64,000 nt of DNA from an uncultured Acidimicrobiales bacterium. GTDB taxonomy: Bacteria; Actinomycetota; Acidimicrobiia; Acidimicrobiales; Bin134. The translations under genes and the position numbers were made by a program. The stretch is taken from assembly GCA_951813325.1 (NCBI GenBank), contig OX638350.1, positions 1,413,029-1,477,028 of the forward strand, read 5' to 3'. Below the pieces are notes generated by a model, which was given only the letters and a program-made list of their open reading frames with translations, made no database searches and had not been told where the DNA came from. Below are positions 8,024 to 16,821 of the stretch, piece after piece (position 1 is the first letter of the stretch; every line of letters starts with the position of its first letter).

Positions 8024-9321
8024 TGCACCCCGATCCGATGGGCGTAGAGGTGGTCGTAGTGGGGACGGACAAGCTTGTAGACATCCCTGACCCGGCTGGG
8101 GCAGCCGATATGTCTACCGACTTTCGGGGTTGAGGTTCCAACCCCCGGGAATTGCGGAGGTTCTCGTGAAAGGAGCCGCCATCCCACCAACTCACTTCGC
8201 CGCGAGCACCCGGTGCCCAGTTCTTCGGTGGGCACATGCAGCTCCCATCCCAACTCCCCGGCGATGCCCACCTGTACCCCGGCCATCATCCAGAAATTGG
8301 GTATTCCTGACGGCCTCAGCAGGGGCTCTCCATCGGGAGTGTGGGAGATCGCGCCTCGGACGAGCTGTTTGATGCCCCGCGGCTCAAGAATCGGGATCCG
8401 CTCAAAGGCTCGGGCCAGCCAGAAGCCGACACGGTCGTAGTCGGCAGGGAAGAGGGGGCTTTCCAGCGACCAGTCGGGGCCCTCGGGCCACGCGGCCTCG
8501 GCATTGCGCTGCTCATAGATCCCGATCAGGCCCGACTGCTGTTCTTGGCGCACATAGCCGGAGATGTAGTCATCGCGCATCACCGGCAGCTCATGGTCGA
8601 GCCCAGCAAACTCGGGCACCACGTCGGTTATCAGATAGCTGTGCAAGGCGTTGGCCATAGGAACCGACAAGCCGACCAACTGCGCCACCTGATAGGCGTA
8701 GCAGCCCGCTGCATTGACCACGTGCTCGGCTCGCACAGCGCCCCTTTCGGTTACGACATCGAACAATCCGTCTGATCGGCGAATGATCTCCACCACCCGA
8801 TTGCGCCGACTGACCGGGGCTCCCTTGTTCCGAGCAACCGAAACCATGGCGTTGGCCGCCCCGGTGGGGTCCACGTGGCCGTCGTCGGGGGTCCAGATGG
8901 CCCCAATGACGTCGCTGCCCTCGTAAAACGGATGCCACTTGGCCACGAATTCTCGGTCGACCCACTCCAGGTAGTTGCCTACGTATTCGGCTACTCCCAA
9001 CTGGGCCCGCAGCCAATCCACCTCTATTGGCTCGTAAGCCACTCGTAAGCTCCCGCTTTTGTGCCATGAGGTGGAAATTCCGCTTTCGGCTTCAAGCGAG
9101 ACGTAGAGCTCACAGCCGTATTTCCGGAAGTTAGCCAGGGTGTGGCTCGACACCGAGTGGGTAGTCTGCCCGGCGGCGTGCCAAGTGGAGCCCGAGGTCA
9201 ACTCGGCTTTTTCCACCAACAAGGGGTCGGTCCAGCCCTCATGGGCCCGGTGATAGAGGAGACTGGCGCCGCAGATCCCCCCGCCGACGATCACCACTCG
9301 GGCAGTGTCGGGAACCGACAT
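8020..9321 (-). pseudogene. FAD-dependent (dimethylglycine/sarcosine dehydrogenase-like) oxidoreductase with internal deletion
   Basis: ATG 9321 gives MSVPDTARVVIVGGGICGAS, the GxGxxG FAD fold, followed by ELTSGSTWHAAGQ and HKSGSLRVA as in dimethylglycine/sarcosine dehydrogenases. At about residue 360 the FAD domain ends in MMAGVQVGIA and jumps straight to GELGWELHVPTE, a motif from the C-terminal GcvT-like folate domain of the same ~800-residue enzymes. The intervening several hundred residues are gone, and the remaining ~65 residues match nothing I recognise. The 3' end still overlaps the FrhB-like gene as GTGA, so the operon layout survives. It could be expressed as a shortened protein, but loss of function is more likely. 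Confidence 0.6.
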
Positions 9322-9372
9322 TGCCGGGAATCGTAGACCCCCATCCACTTCGAGGACTCTAAGCGAGGCCGC

Positions 9373-9498
9373 ATGCGTCATGCCCACAACGGTTTTGAGA
9401 ATCCCGAGTACTGCATCCCGGGGCTACCGGCCGACTACGTGGCCGACCGCTACGGGATTGCCTTGGCCGACATCGCCAAGCTGGGTTCGGCGGCATAA
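9373..9498 (+). pseudogene. Possible 3' remnant of an unidentified gene
   Basis: ATG 9373 to TAA 9496-9498 encodes 41 residues containing ENPEYCIPGLPADYVADRYG, which reads like the C-terminal tail of a real protein rather than random sequence. I cannot name the family, and the upstream part overlaps the divergent oxidoreductase start. Treat as a tentative fragment. Confidence 0.25.
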
Positions 9499-9598
9499 CC
9501 CAGAAGATCTCTGCCAGACGGCTTCAGCCCTCGCCCTCGTCCTCCGTGGAAACAGCGAGCAATAGGCCGGCCAACCAAGAGTCAGGCAGACTGGGGGG

Positions 9599-10756
9599 AT
9601 GCCCAGCACTGAGCTCGTCATCGATGTCGACACCCATATCACCGAGCCGGCCGACACATTTGTGTCCCGGGTCCCCGCCAAGTTCAAAGAGCGAGTGCCC
9701 CGGGTCGAGCGCACCCAGGAGGGAAAAGACCACTGGTTTGTGGGGGGCGATGTGTTCTCGTCGGTGGGCATGACCGCGGTGGCTGGGTGGCCTGAGCCCT
9801 TTCCAGATAGCCCTGCGGTGTTCGAGGAGATCCACCCCGCGGCGTATGACGCCCGCGCCCGACTGAAGCTCATGGATGAGCAGGGAATCTGGGCTCAGGT
9901 GCTCTACCCGAACGTCGGCGGCTTCGGCGCCCAGCACTTCCTCAGGCTGGAAGACCGCGAGCTGATGCTGGCCTGCGTCCAGGCCTACAACAACTTCCAG
10001 CTCGACTGGATCTCCCCCGACCCTCGGCGATTCGTGGCCGTCATCTCGACGCCCTTCTGGGACATCGATGACACCGTGTCAGAGGTCACCCGGTGCGCCG
10101 AGCTCGGCCATCGCGCCGTCCTGTTCACAGGGGAGCCGCAGCGGTTCGGGCTGCCCCTGCTCGGCGATCCCCACTGGGACCCGCTGTGGTCGGTGGCCCA
10201 GGAGGCTGGACTCCCCATCAGCTTCCACATCGGCAGCGGCGACACCACCACCGGGTTCACGCCTGAGCGGATGGCGGCTCACGGCAAGCCTTCGACTTAC
10301 GCCTACGCGTCGCTGGAGATGTTCTTGAAGAACGGAATCCAGCTCACCGACCTTTTGGGATCCGGTGTGTTGGCCCGGTACCCCGACCTCAAGTTCGTGT
10401 CGGTGGAAAGCGGCATCGGCTTCATCCCCTTCGTGCTCGAGGCGGTTGACCACTCTTTCCGCGAGTGCGGCGGACTCGAGAAGGCCCCCAACTTCGAGAT
10501 GCTGCCCAGCGAGTACTTCCGCCGCCAGGTGTATGCCTGCTACTGGTTCGAGGAGACCGCACCCCAGCGGCTGCTTGACAAGATCGGCGTCGACAACGTG
10601 CTGTTCGAGACCGACTTCCCCCACCCAACGTGCCTCTACGGCAACGTCCGCGAGCGGATCGAGGCCTCGCTGGCCGGGCATCCCGAGGAGGTCCGGCGCA
10701 AGCTGTTGTGGGAGAACGCGGCCGCCCTCTACCGCATCGAGGATCCAATGGGATAG
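9599..10756 (+). CDS. Amidohydrolase family (amidohydrolase_2) metal-dependent hydrolase
   Basis: 385 residues beginning with the family signature IDVDTHITEPADTF (the DxH metal site), with a later FHIG strand, VSVESGIGFIPFVLEAVD, and near the C-terminus the LFETDFPHP motif supplying the catalytic Asp. Related enzymes are the ACMSD/gamma-resorcylate decarboxylase-like TIM barrels common in actinobacterial aromatic and steroid catabolism; whether this one hydrolyses or decarboxylates is not decidable. ATG 9599 is the first good start. Downstream 10757-10981 holds no recognisable gene. Confidence 0.85.
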   Translation: MPSTELVIDVDTHITEPADTFVSRVPAKFKERVPRVERTQEGKDHWFVGGDVFSSVGMTAVAGWPEPFPDSPAVFEEIHPAAYDARARLKLMDEQGIWAQVLYPNVGGFGAQHFLRLEDRELMLACVQAYNNFQLDWISPDPRRFVAVISTPFWDIDDTVSEVTRCAELGHRAVLFTGEPQRFGLPLLGDPHWDPLWSVAQEAGLPISFHIGSGDTTTGFTPERMAAHGKPSTYAYASLEMFLKNGIQLTDLLGSGVLARYPDLKFVSVESGIGFIPFVLEAVDHSFRECGGLEKAPNFEMLPSEYFRRQVYACYWFEETAPQRLLDKIGVDNVLFETDFPHPTCLYGNVRERIEASLAGHPEEVRRKLLWENAAALYRIEDPMG

Positions 10757-10981
10757 AGGTGGTCGAGATCGCGGCTCGCGGCGGTGCTGTCATCGACGAT
10801 GCGGTCCGCGAGCCAAGGCGGGCCGACGGTCTCCAAGCGGGGGACTTGGCTCTTCTTCATCGTGGGGGATTGCCCATGCGACGCAAGCCGAACCCCGGTT
10901 CTATCGTTCGCGCCCCTCTGCGGGGGAGTCTGCTGCGCTGCGGGCGAGATACCGCCATGCAGCCGCTCTTTTCTGAGCCCT

Positions 10982-11620
10982 TCAGGCTATCGCCGAGTCG
11001 AAGTGATCCAGGACCAGCTTTTTGAGGTGGTGGAGACGGGCTTCTACGTCGGTCTCGTTCAGCGGGGCGCCGGTGACCGCCAAGCCGCACAGGCCGTTGG
11101 CGGCCGCATCGGTGAGCGCCATCAGGCGGTGCGACGTCTCGTGGTCCAACTGGGTGCCGAACAAGGAGGCACATGCCTCCGCCAGCCCTCGGAATTCCCG
11201 GGCGCCGTACCACTCTGTCATCTCGTCGGAGCGTTCTTCAGTCGCGTGGAAGGAGCTGAATGCCGCGCAGAAGCGGAAAGCGGATTCTTGTGCGGGGTAC
11301 GCCGCGAAGAGCGCATCCAGACATTGGCGGGCAGCATCCCGACCGCTGATTCCGGAGGAAAGCCCTGTCCGGGTGGCCTCGAGGATCGAGTCAAGCATTT
11401 GGTTGTAGACCTCGAAGGCGACTGCGCCGCACTCCGGGAAGTGGCGGTATACGGTGACTCTGCTCACTCTCGCCTGCTCAGCAATGTCTCCCATTGTCGT
11501 GGAGGCTATTCCCTGCTCGAGAAACAGCACTTGTCCTGCCTCGATGATCGCTGAGCGGCTATTGGTGTTCAGATCCCCGTGATCGGCGCGGTACTTGCTG
11601 AGCTTGCTGGAGCCTGCCAT
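10982..11620 (-). CDS. TetR family transcriptional regulator
   Basis: 212 residues from ATG 11620. The N-terminal helix-turn-helix is clear (AIIEAGQVLFLEQG, then TTMGDIAEQARVSRVTVYRH, ending FP), followed by a helical ligand-binding domain of normal size. A TTG seven codons upstream is also in frame, but the ATG fits better. It probably represses a neighbouring catabolic gene; the divergent TauD-type dioxygenase 0.3 kb away is the closest candidate target. The ligand is unknown. Confidence 0.85.
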   Translation of the reverse strand: MAGSSKLSKYRADHGDLNTNSRSAIIEAGQVLFLEQGIASTTMGDIAEQARVSRVTVYRHFPECGAVAFEVYNQMLDSILEATRTGLSSGISGRDAARQCLDALFAAYPAQESAFRFCAAFSSFHATEERSDEMTEWYGAREFRGLAEACASLFGTQLDHETSHRLMALTDAAANGLCGLAVTGAPLNETDVEARLHHLKKLVLDHFDSAIA

Positions 11621-11641
11621 TTGCGGAACTTTACATCGCAA

Positions 11642-11955
11642 GGATCACCTTGTCGCATTGGCAAGACCTGACCATCTACAGGTGATTTGCCCCATTTTCC
11701 TCCAAGCGGCCTATGGCAGCATGTTGTTATTTCAATCTCCCTTTGGATATCAGCGACAGATCAACAGACCGCGTCCCGATGCTTGAGACTTTGGAGTTGC
11801 TGGTGGGCGTCTTGGCCGCGTTCGGGTCAATGAACTCCAACCCCAGTAGGGCCCACCTTCGCTGGCTGGACTTGTACCGACGGGCTGGGCGGCCCAAAAC
11901 CCTGCCAATCGAATGCTGCGACTGCCTTTCGCCCACTGATTAGGGTTTTCCAACC
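11642..11955. other. Divergent intergenic region, relatively AT-rich
   Basis: About 310 bases between the TetR gene and the dioxygenase. The first half is AT-richer than its surroundings, as expected for promoters. I see no convincing palindrome and no protein-like reading frame. Confidence 0.35.
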
Positions 11956-12726
11956 ATGGAGGTACGGCAACTGGCAGGGGCACTGGGAGCAGAAGTGCTC
12001 GGGCTCGATCTGACCGAGGAAATTGCCGACGTCGCGTTCGCCGGGATCCGTGACGCGCTCCATGAGAACGGCGTCATCTGTATCCGCGGCCAGTCGGCGA
12101 TGACCCCTGAAGACCAGCTCGGCTTTGCCGCGAGGTGGGGGGAGATCTCCGTCCATCCCTATGTGCCGTCGATCGAGGGCTACCCGGGGATCATGAAGAT
12201 CTACGACCCGAACCCCATCACCCAGACATGGCACTCCGACTCGACCCACATGCGCCAACCCCATGCCTACACCCTGCTGCTGGCCCGGGTGTTGCCCGAG
12301 GTGGGCGGCGACACGATGTTTGCCAGCGCAACCAAAGCGTTCGAATCGCTGTCATGGGGATTCCAGGAGATGCTCCGCACGCTCTCCGCGGTGCATGAGG
12401 GCACCGACCTGGCTGCCGACGCCGGTTTGGACCACGGCGCGGTAGTCGCCGTCCACCCTGTGGTCAGAACCCATCCCGACACCGGAGCCGAGGCGCTGTT
12501 CGTCAACGACAACTACGTGACCCGAATCGACGGGTGGACCGCGGAGGAGAGCCGTCCGCTCCTGGAGTACCTCTACGGGGTGGTCGGGCGCTACGAGAAT
12601 ACCTACCGGCATCGCTGGCGCAGCGGCGACCTCGTGATCTGGGACAACCGGTCCACCCAGCACGCCGTCGTCGGCGATGTGGCCGGCGAGGAGCGGGTGC
12701 TCCACCGGGTCATGATTGCCGGCTAG
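11956..12726 (+). CDS. TauD/TfdA family Fe(II)/2-oxoglutarate-dependent dioxygenase
   Basis: 256 residues. The facial triad of this family is visible: His93 and Asp95 in TWHSDSTH, and His236 in NRSTQHAVV, with Arg247 a candidate 2-oxoglutarate anchor. The N-terminus (GALGAEVLGLDLTEEI) and the ICIRGQSAMTPEDQLGFAARW segment are characteristic of TauD/TfdA enzymes. It hydroxylates an unknown substrate, often sulfonates, aryloxyalkanoates or carnitine-like compounds. It may be regulated by the divergent TetR protein. Confidence 0.88.
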   Translation: MEVRQLAGALGAEVLGLDLTEEIADVAFAGIRDALHENGVICIRGQSAMTPEDQLGFAARWGEISVHPYVPSIEGYPGIMKIYDPNPITQTWHSDSTHMRQPHAYTLLLARVLPEVGGDTMFASATKAFESLSWGFQEMLRTLSAVHEGTDLAADAGLDHGAVVAVHPVVRTHPDTGAEALFVNDNYVTRIDGWTAEESRPLLEYLYGVVGRYENTYRHRWRSGDLVIWDNRSTQHAVVGDVAGEERVLHRVMIAG

Positions 12727-12730
12727 CTCA

Positions 12731-14314
12731 TCACGCTGTCAACCGGGCCAGCCGATCCAGATGCTCGGCAGTGGAACCTCCCCGAGCCTGGGCCGCCCAG
12801 GCTCGGCGAGTGAACGCCGCAAGATAGTGGTCGTCGTAGTAACCGTCGGCGCCGTGCAACTGATGGGCGCCGGCCAGAACGTCGAGCGAGGCCTCGTTGG
12901 CCGTCACCTTGGCCGCGGACACCAGGTAGTCGTGCTGGGGGCCGGCAGGGGCGAGGACGGCCTCCGCCGTTGTCAGCTCCATGGCCTCAACCGCGATGGC
13001 CATGTCCACGAAGCGATGGCGGGCCGCCTGAAAGTCTCCCACCTGCTTCCCGTACAACGGCCGCCGGAGAGCGTGCTGGGCAGTCAAGGCCAAGACTTGA
13101 CGGGCCTGTACCGCCTGCTCAGCGCAAGCAGGAAGAACAGGGTCATTGGGGGTCGCAGCCGGGGGAGCGGCCGCCGACAGGTCGCGGTTCAACAGTTCTG
13201 ACGCAATCATGTCTCGGTGGGTCTCGTTCGCTCCGACCGACAAGGTGGGGTGAATGGCCTCAAGGGCGTCATAGGCATACGGCGGACCATCCTCAAACAT
13301 TGGAGTCCAGTCGGTTTCACTCTGCTCCGCTCTTGATAGGGCCGTGCGGGCGATGTCATGGAGGAGTTCGGTAGACGCCACTTTCACTAGTGATGCCTCA
13401 TAGCCAATGGGCCGGCCAGCCTCCTCGAAGTCGATCAGCCTCTGGCCGAAGGCCCGGACTCGAGCCGCGGCCGCGTGCAGCCTGGCTCGCTCCGGCGGGG
13501 AAACTCCTGCTGGGAGCCGCTGCAACCACTGCTCCGTCCATCCGTAGTGGGCCAATGAGCCTCGTTCCGCGGCCACTGCGGCCATGACTTGCGACCACCC
13601 AGCGCCAACCTCGCCCAGCACGCAGTCGTCATCTAGTCGCACCCGGCGAAGGTCGATCTCGCCGAGAGTCCAGCGGTTGATTGTGGACCTCCGCTTGATC
13701 TCGACTCCGGGCGCATCCAGGGGAACCAAGAACATGGTCATCGACAGGCGGGCACTTCCCTTGGGATCAGTCACGGCCAACACCACGGCCACGTCGGCCT
13801 TGTGGGCTCCCGTAACGTGCGACTTGGTTCCCGCAAGCACCCAACCGCCAGAGTCCCTCACTCCGGTGGTGGAGATGGCCGCCAGGTCGTTGCCGGCACC
13901 GGCCTCGCTATAAGCGATGGCGCCCAAGATCTCCCCCGAGACCATTGGCGCTAGCCATTGGTTCTTCTGGGCTTGGCTTCCGAAGCGTGAGAGCACAGAC
14001 CCGCACAGTGTCACGCCGGTGTCGATGGACGGCGCACCGTGGAAGGCGGCCTCCAGGTCGTACACGTGCTTCCAGGCTCGAGATCGGCCTCGGCCGCCGT
14101 CGGCCGCCGGCAATGTGACGGCCAGCATGCCCCGGTTAGCAGCCTCCTTCTGGTGGCGTCGCTCGAAGTCCAGATCGAGGCCGGTCAGATCGGTGGGATC
14201 GACGTGCTCGGCCACGTTGTCCGACGCCATCTCGGCAGCCAAGAATTCTCTGATCTCGCGGCGCCACTCGGCCAGTTCTGGGACTAGCCGGAGTTCAGTC
14301 AGCCGCATGTCCAA
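12731..14314 (-). CDS. Acyl-CoA dehydrogenase family protein
   Basis: 527 residues. The middle shows acyl-CoA dehydrogenase motifs: IAYSEAGAGNDLAAISTTGV (FAD/substrate loop), WVLAGTKSHVTGAHKAD, and LDDDCVLGEVGAGWSQVM. The C-terminal half carries a second helical region (QALRRPLYGKQVGDFQ-like, AKVTANEASLDVLAGAHQLHGADG), as in the all-alpha domain, making the protein longer than the usual ~390 residues. It would oxidise an acyl-CoA with FAD and pass electrons to ETF. The stop is four bases from the convergent dioxygenase stop. It reads in the same direction as the Fur-type gene 18 bases upstream. Confidence 0.83.
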   Translation of the reverse strand: MDMRLTELRLVPELAEWRREIREFLAAEMASDNVAEHVDPTDLTGLDLDFERRHQKEAANRGMLAVTLPAADGGRGRSRAWKHVYDLEAAFHGAPSIDTGVTLCGSVLSRFGSQAQKNQWLAPMVSGEILGAIAYSEAGAGNDLAAISTTGVRDSGGWVLAGTKSHVTGAHKADVAVVLAVTDPKGSARLSMTMFLVPLDAPGVEIKRRSTINRWTLGEIDLRRVRLDDDCVLGEVGAGWSQVMAAVAAERGSLAHYGWTEQWLQRLPAGVSPPERARLHAAAARVRAFGQRLIDFEEAGRPIGYEASLVKVASTELLHDIARTALSRAEQSETDWTPMFEDGPPYAYDALEAIHPTLSVGANETHRDMIASELLNRDLSAAAPPAATPNDPVLPACAEQAVQARQVLALTAQHALRRPLYGKQVGDFQAARHRFVDMAIAVEAMELTTAEAVLAPAGPQHDYLVSAAKVTANEASLDVLAGAHQLHGADGYYDDHYLAAFTRRAWAAQARGGSTAEHLDRLARLTA

Positions 14315-14332
14315 CCAGGGCCGGATGCCGAA

Positions 14333-14803
14333 TCAGCAGTCGGCGCAGTGGCCGTGAAGGTCGAGGCTGTGATGGATGGGAGTGAATCCAGTTTGGGATG
14401 CAATTTCAGACAAACTCTGGTCCACCAGGAGCTCCACGTCGCTGCCGAGATGAATGTCCTCGATAGAACCGCAGCGGATGCAGATCAGATGGTGGTGATG
14501 TCCCAGTAGGGGCTCGGCCAACTCGAAATGCGCGTGGTCGCCTCCGGCGCTGAGCCGTCTGATAACGCCGCTGCGAACCAAAACATCAAGGTTGCGGTAC
14601 GCCGAACTTTGGGCGAGGTCTGGGTCGGCCGCCACGATGTCTGGCAGCGTCATCGGCTGCTTGGCCTGGGCCAGCACTTCAACCAGTTGTCTTCGGCCAG
14701 AGGTGTAGCGATGCTCCTGCCGAGTCAACCTGGCCCCGATTTGCAAGTGGACTTCCGCCAGATACTCCTTGTCATCAAGCACAGGTAGCGATTCCGCAGT
14801 CAT
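14333..14803 (-). CDS. Fur family metalloregulator, probably Zur-like
   Basis: 156 residues with the Fur winged helix (RQLVEVLAQAKQPMTLPDIV, SSAYRNLDVLVRSGVIRRL) and the metal-binding dimer domain (HAHFELAEPLLGHHHHLICI, CIRCGSIEDI). Two Cys pairs, CIRC and a C-terminal CADC, would bind structural zinc. A zinc sensor is inferred from the context: it is divergent from a ZnuA-type gene 62 bases away, with a palindrome between them. A manganese or iron role is not excluded. Its own gene may be autoregulated. Confidence 0.85.
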   Translation of the reverse strand: MTAESLPVLDDKEYLAEVHLQIGARLTRQEHRYTSGRRQLVEVLAQAKQPMTLPDIVAADPDLAQSSAYRNLDVLVRSGVIRRLSAGGDHAHFELAEPLLGHHHHLICIRCGSIEDIHLGSDVELLVDQSLSEIASQTGFTPIHHSLDLHGHCADC

Positions 14804-14832
14804 CAGCGCTCAGTATTTCATCAAAGGCTTGC

Positions 14833-14847
14833 GAATGACACTCATTC
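14833..14847. promoter_or_regulatory. Candidate Zur/Fur operator in the divergent promoter
   Basis: Perfect inverted repeat GAATGA-CAC-TCATTC in the 62-base gap between the Fur-type gene and the ZnuA-type gene. The half-site resembles AT-rich Fur-family boxes. A second near-match, TGAGAACGATTATC, overlaps the ZnuA start. The surroundings are AT-rich compared with the coding DNA. Binding is inferred, not shown. Confidence 0.5.
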
Positions 14848-14865
14848 CCAAATATTGTTACAAGA

Positions 14866-15855
14866 GTGAGAACGATTATCGGTACTAAAACGGTCATTGT
14901 CCCTGCTATATGCGTCGTGGCCGCACTGGCTTTGCTTGTCTCGGGATGCGGCAACGACGACGACGCAGGCTCTGATGGCTTGCCCACAATTATGGCGACC
15001 ACCTCCATCTGGGCCGACATAGTGGCCAACGTGGCATGCGATGGCCGGGCCGAGGTGATCACCCTCATTCCTCCAGGCGGCGACCCCCATGCCTTCCAAC
15101 CCTCATTGCAGGACCGGGGCCGAATGGAAAGCGCCGTCATGGTCGTGGCCAATGGTCTCGAACTTGAAGAAGGACTGGAAGACACCCTCGAAGCGGTAGA
15201 GGAAGCCGGAACACCCGTGTTCCATATGGCTGACCATATCGACACCATTGGATTCGCCCCAGGTATGGAATTGGAGCACGAGGGCGAAGAAGAGGAGGAA
15301 GAAGAGGACGAAGAAGAGCACCACGGAGGAGACGATCCCCACGTGTGGTTCGATCCGATCCGGGTTGCCGATGCGCTTCTTCCGCTCAGCGAGGCTCTGG
15401 CCACACAGGGAGGTCTCGACTCTGGTGCGCTAAGCGCCTGTGTAACCAAGTACCGGGGAGAGTTGATCGCACTCGACGACGAGATCGCCGGGATCTTGGC
15501 ACCTCTTCCCCAGGAAAAGCGCTTGCTGCTCACCAACCACGATGCTCTCGGCTACTTCGCCAACCGGTACGAATTTGAATTGGTTGGGACCGTTATACCC
15601 GGCGGCTCGTCTGTGGGGGAGGCCAATCCGGCAGAACTTCAGGAGCTCGTCGGTCTGATCGATCAGACTGGTGTGCCGGCGATCTTCGCCGAATCCTCAC
15701 ACAGCTCCGATGATGCCGAAGCGCTGGCCCGGCAGGCCGGTGTCGATGTCGTCGTCCTGGATACCGGATCTCTCGGTCCGTCGGGAAGCGGTTCTGACAC
15801 CTACCTTGGTTTCATGCGCTCCAACGCGCAGAAGATCGCCGACGCCCTCGGGTGA
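14866..15855 (+). CDS. znuA: Metal ABC transporter substrate-binding lipoprotein (ZnuA-like)
   Basis: GTG start; 329 residues. An N-terminal signal ending in a lipobox-like LLVSGCG suggests a membrane-anchored lipoprotein. Cluster-9 substrate-binding hallmarks: TTSIWADIVANVACD, PPGGDPHAFQPS with a metal His, PHVWFDPIRVADAL with a second His, LLTNHDALGYFANRY with a third, and a distal Asp region near SDTYLGFM. An acidic/His loop (EEEEEEEDEEEHH, about residues 141-153), typical of zinc-binding ZnuA proteins, lies before PHVWFDP. Together with the divergent Fur-family gene this supports zinc; manganese is the alternative. Confidence 0.88.
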   Translation: MRTIIGTKTVIVPAICVVAALALLVSGCGNDDDAGSDGLPTIMATTSIWADIVANVACDGRAEVITLIPPGGDPHAFQPSLQDRGRMESAVMVVANGLELEEGLEDTLEAVEEAGTPVFHMADHIDTIGFAPGMELEHEGEEEEEEEDEEEHHGGDDPHVWFDPIRVADALLPLSEALATQGGLDSGALSACVTKYRGELIALDDEIAGILAPLPQEKRLLLTNHDALGYFANRYEFELVGTVIPGGSSVGEANPAELQELVGLIDQTGVPAIFAESSHSSDDAEALARQAGVDVVVLDTGSLGPSGSGSDTYLGFMRSNAQKIADALG

Positions 15856-15891
15856 CGTTGCCCTCGAAGGCTCACCACTAGGGATCCCGCC

Positions 15892-16755
15892 ATGGAGTTT
15901 CTGACCAGTCCGATCGACTGGTGGATCGAGCCTTTCGTCGACAACATCTTCATGCGCAATGCCCTGTGGTCGGGGCTGCTGGCGGTGCTGGCCACCTCCA
16001 CGGTTGGAACATGGGTGGTACTTCGGGGGATGAGCTTCTTCGGTGAGGCCCTGGCCCATGGGGTGCTACCAGGGTTGGCCATCGCCTTCATTCTCGGGGG
16101 TGATACGACGTTGGGGGCGCTTATTGCCGCGCTAGTCATGGTTTCCGGCATCAACCTAATCCGCAACTACTCCCCACTACCCGACGACAGCTCCATCGGT
16201 TTGCTTTACGTGGGTTTCTTGGCTTTAGCGGTGGTGATCATGTCCAGCAGCTCGGGCGCTTACGCGGGCGATCTCGGCCGATTCTTGTTCGGCTCCATAA
16301 CCGGGGTAACCAACAGTGACCTCATTCGCCAGTTGATCATCGCCGGAGTCGTGTTGCTGGGAGTGGTGTTCTGCCACCGGGCGTTCCTGGTGATGACTTT
16401 CGATGAAGTCCAGGCCCGGCTGATGGGGCTCCGACCCCGCTTGGCCCACGCCGCTCTGTTGGCGCTGTTGGCCATCTCCATCGTGGCGTCGTTCCAGGCG
16501 GTGGGAAACCTGCTGGTGTTCGCCTTCTTGGTGGCCCCCCCGTCCACTGCGGCCATGTTGGTACGCCGGATTCCCGCCATCATGACCACCGCGGCCCTCC
16601 TCGGCACGGTATCGGTGGTGGTCGGTCTGCTTATCAGCTACCACCACGACACCGCGGCCGGGGCCACCATGGCCCTGGGCACGGTGATCCTGTTCTTGAT
16701 GGCACTGACAATTAGGAGCCTTGTCGGCTCCTACAAAGTCAGGCTGGCGGCTTAG
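15892..16755 (+). CDS. znuB: Metal ABC transporter permease (ZnuB-like)
   Basis: 287 residues, almost entirely hydrophobic, with about eight predicted membrane segments. Typical of ABC-3 permeases: GTWVVLRGMSFFGEALAHGV near the N-terminus, LLYVGFLALAVVIMSS, the MTFDEVQARLMGLRP loop that docks with the ATPase, and VGNLLVFAFLVAPPSTA. It lies 36 bases after znuA and is surely in the same operon. The ATP-binding subunit usually found between or beside these two genes is absent here, so it must be encoded elsewhere or be shared. Confidence 0.9.
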   Translation: MEFLTSPIDWWIEPFVDNIFMRNALWSGLLAVLATSTVGTWVVLRGMSFFGEALAHGVLPGLAIAFILGGDTTLGALIAALVMVSGINLIRNYSPLPDDSSIGLLYVGFLALAVVIMSSSSGAYAGDLGRFLFGSITGVTNSDLIRQLIIAGVVLLGVVFCHRAFLVMTFDEVQARLMGLRPRLAHAALLALLAISIVASFQAVGNLLVFAFLVAPPSTAAMLVRRIPAIMTTAALLGTVSVVVGLLISYHHDTAAGATMALGTVILFLMALTIRSLVGSYKVRLAA

Positions 16756-16821
16756 AGCCTGCGCGAAATCTGACAGCCCAACGCATGCGACCTGTGGATG
16801 GTCACTTGTCCACGCCGCCCC

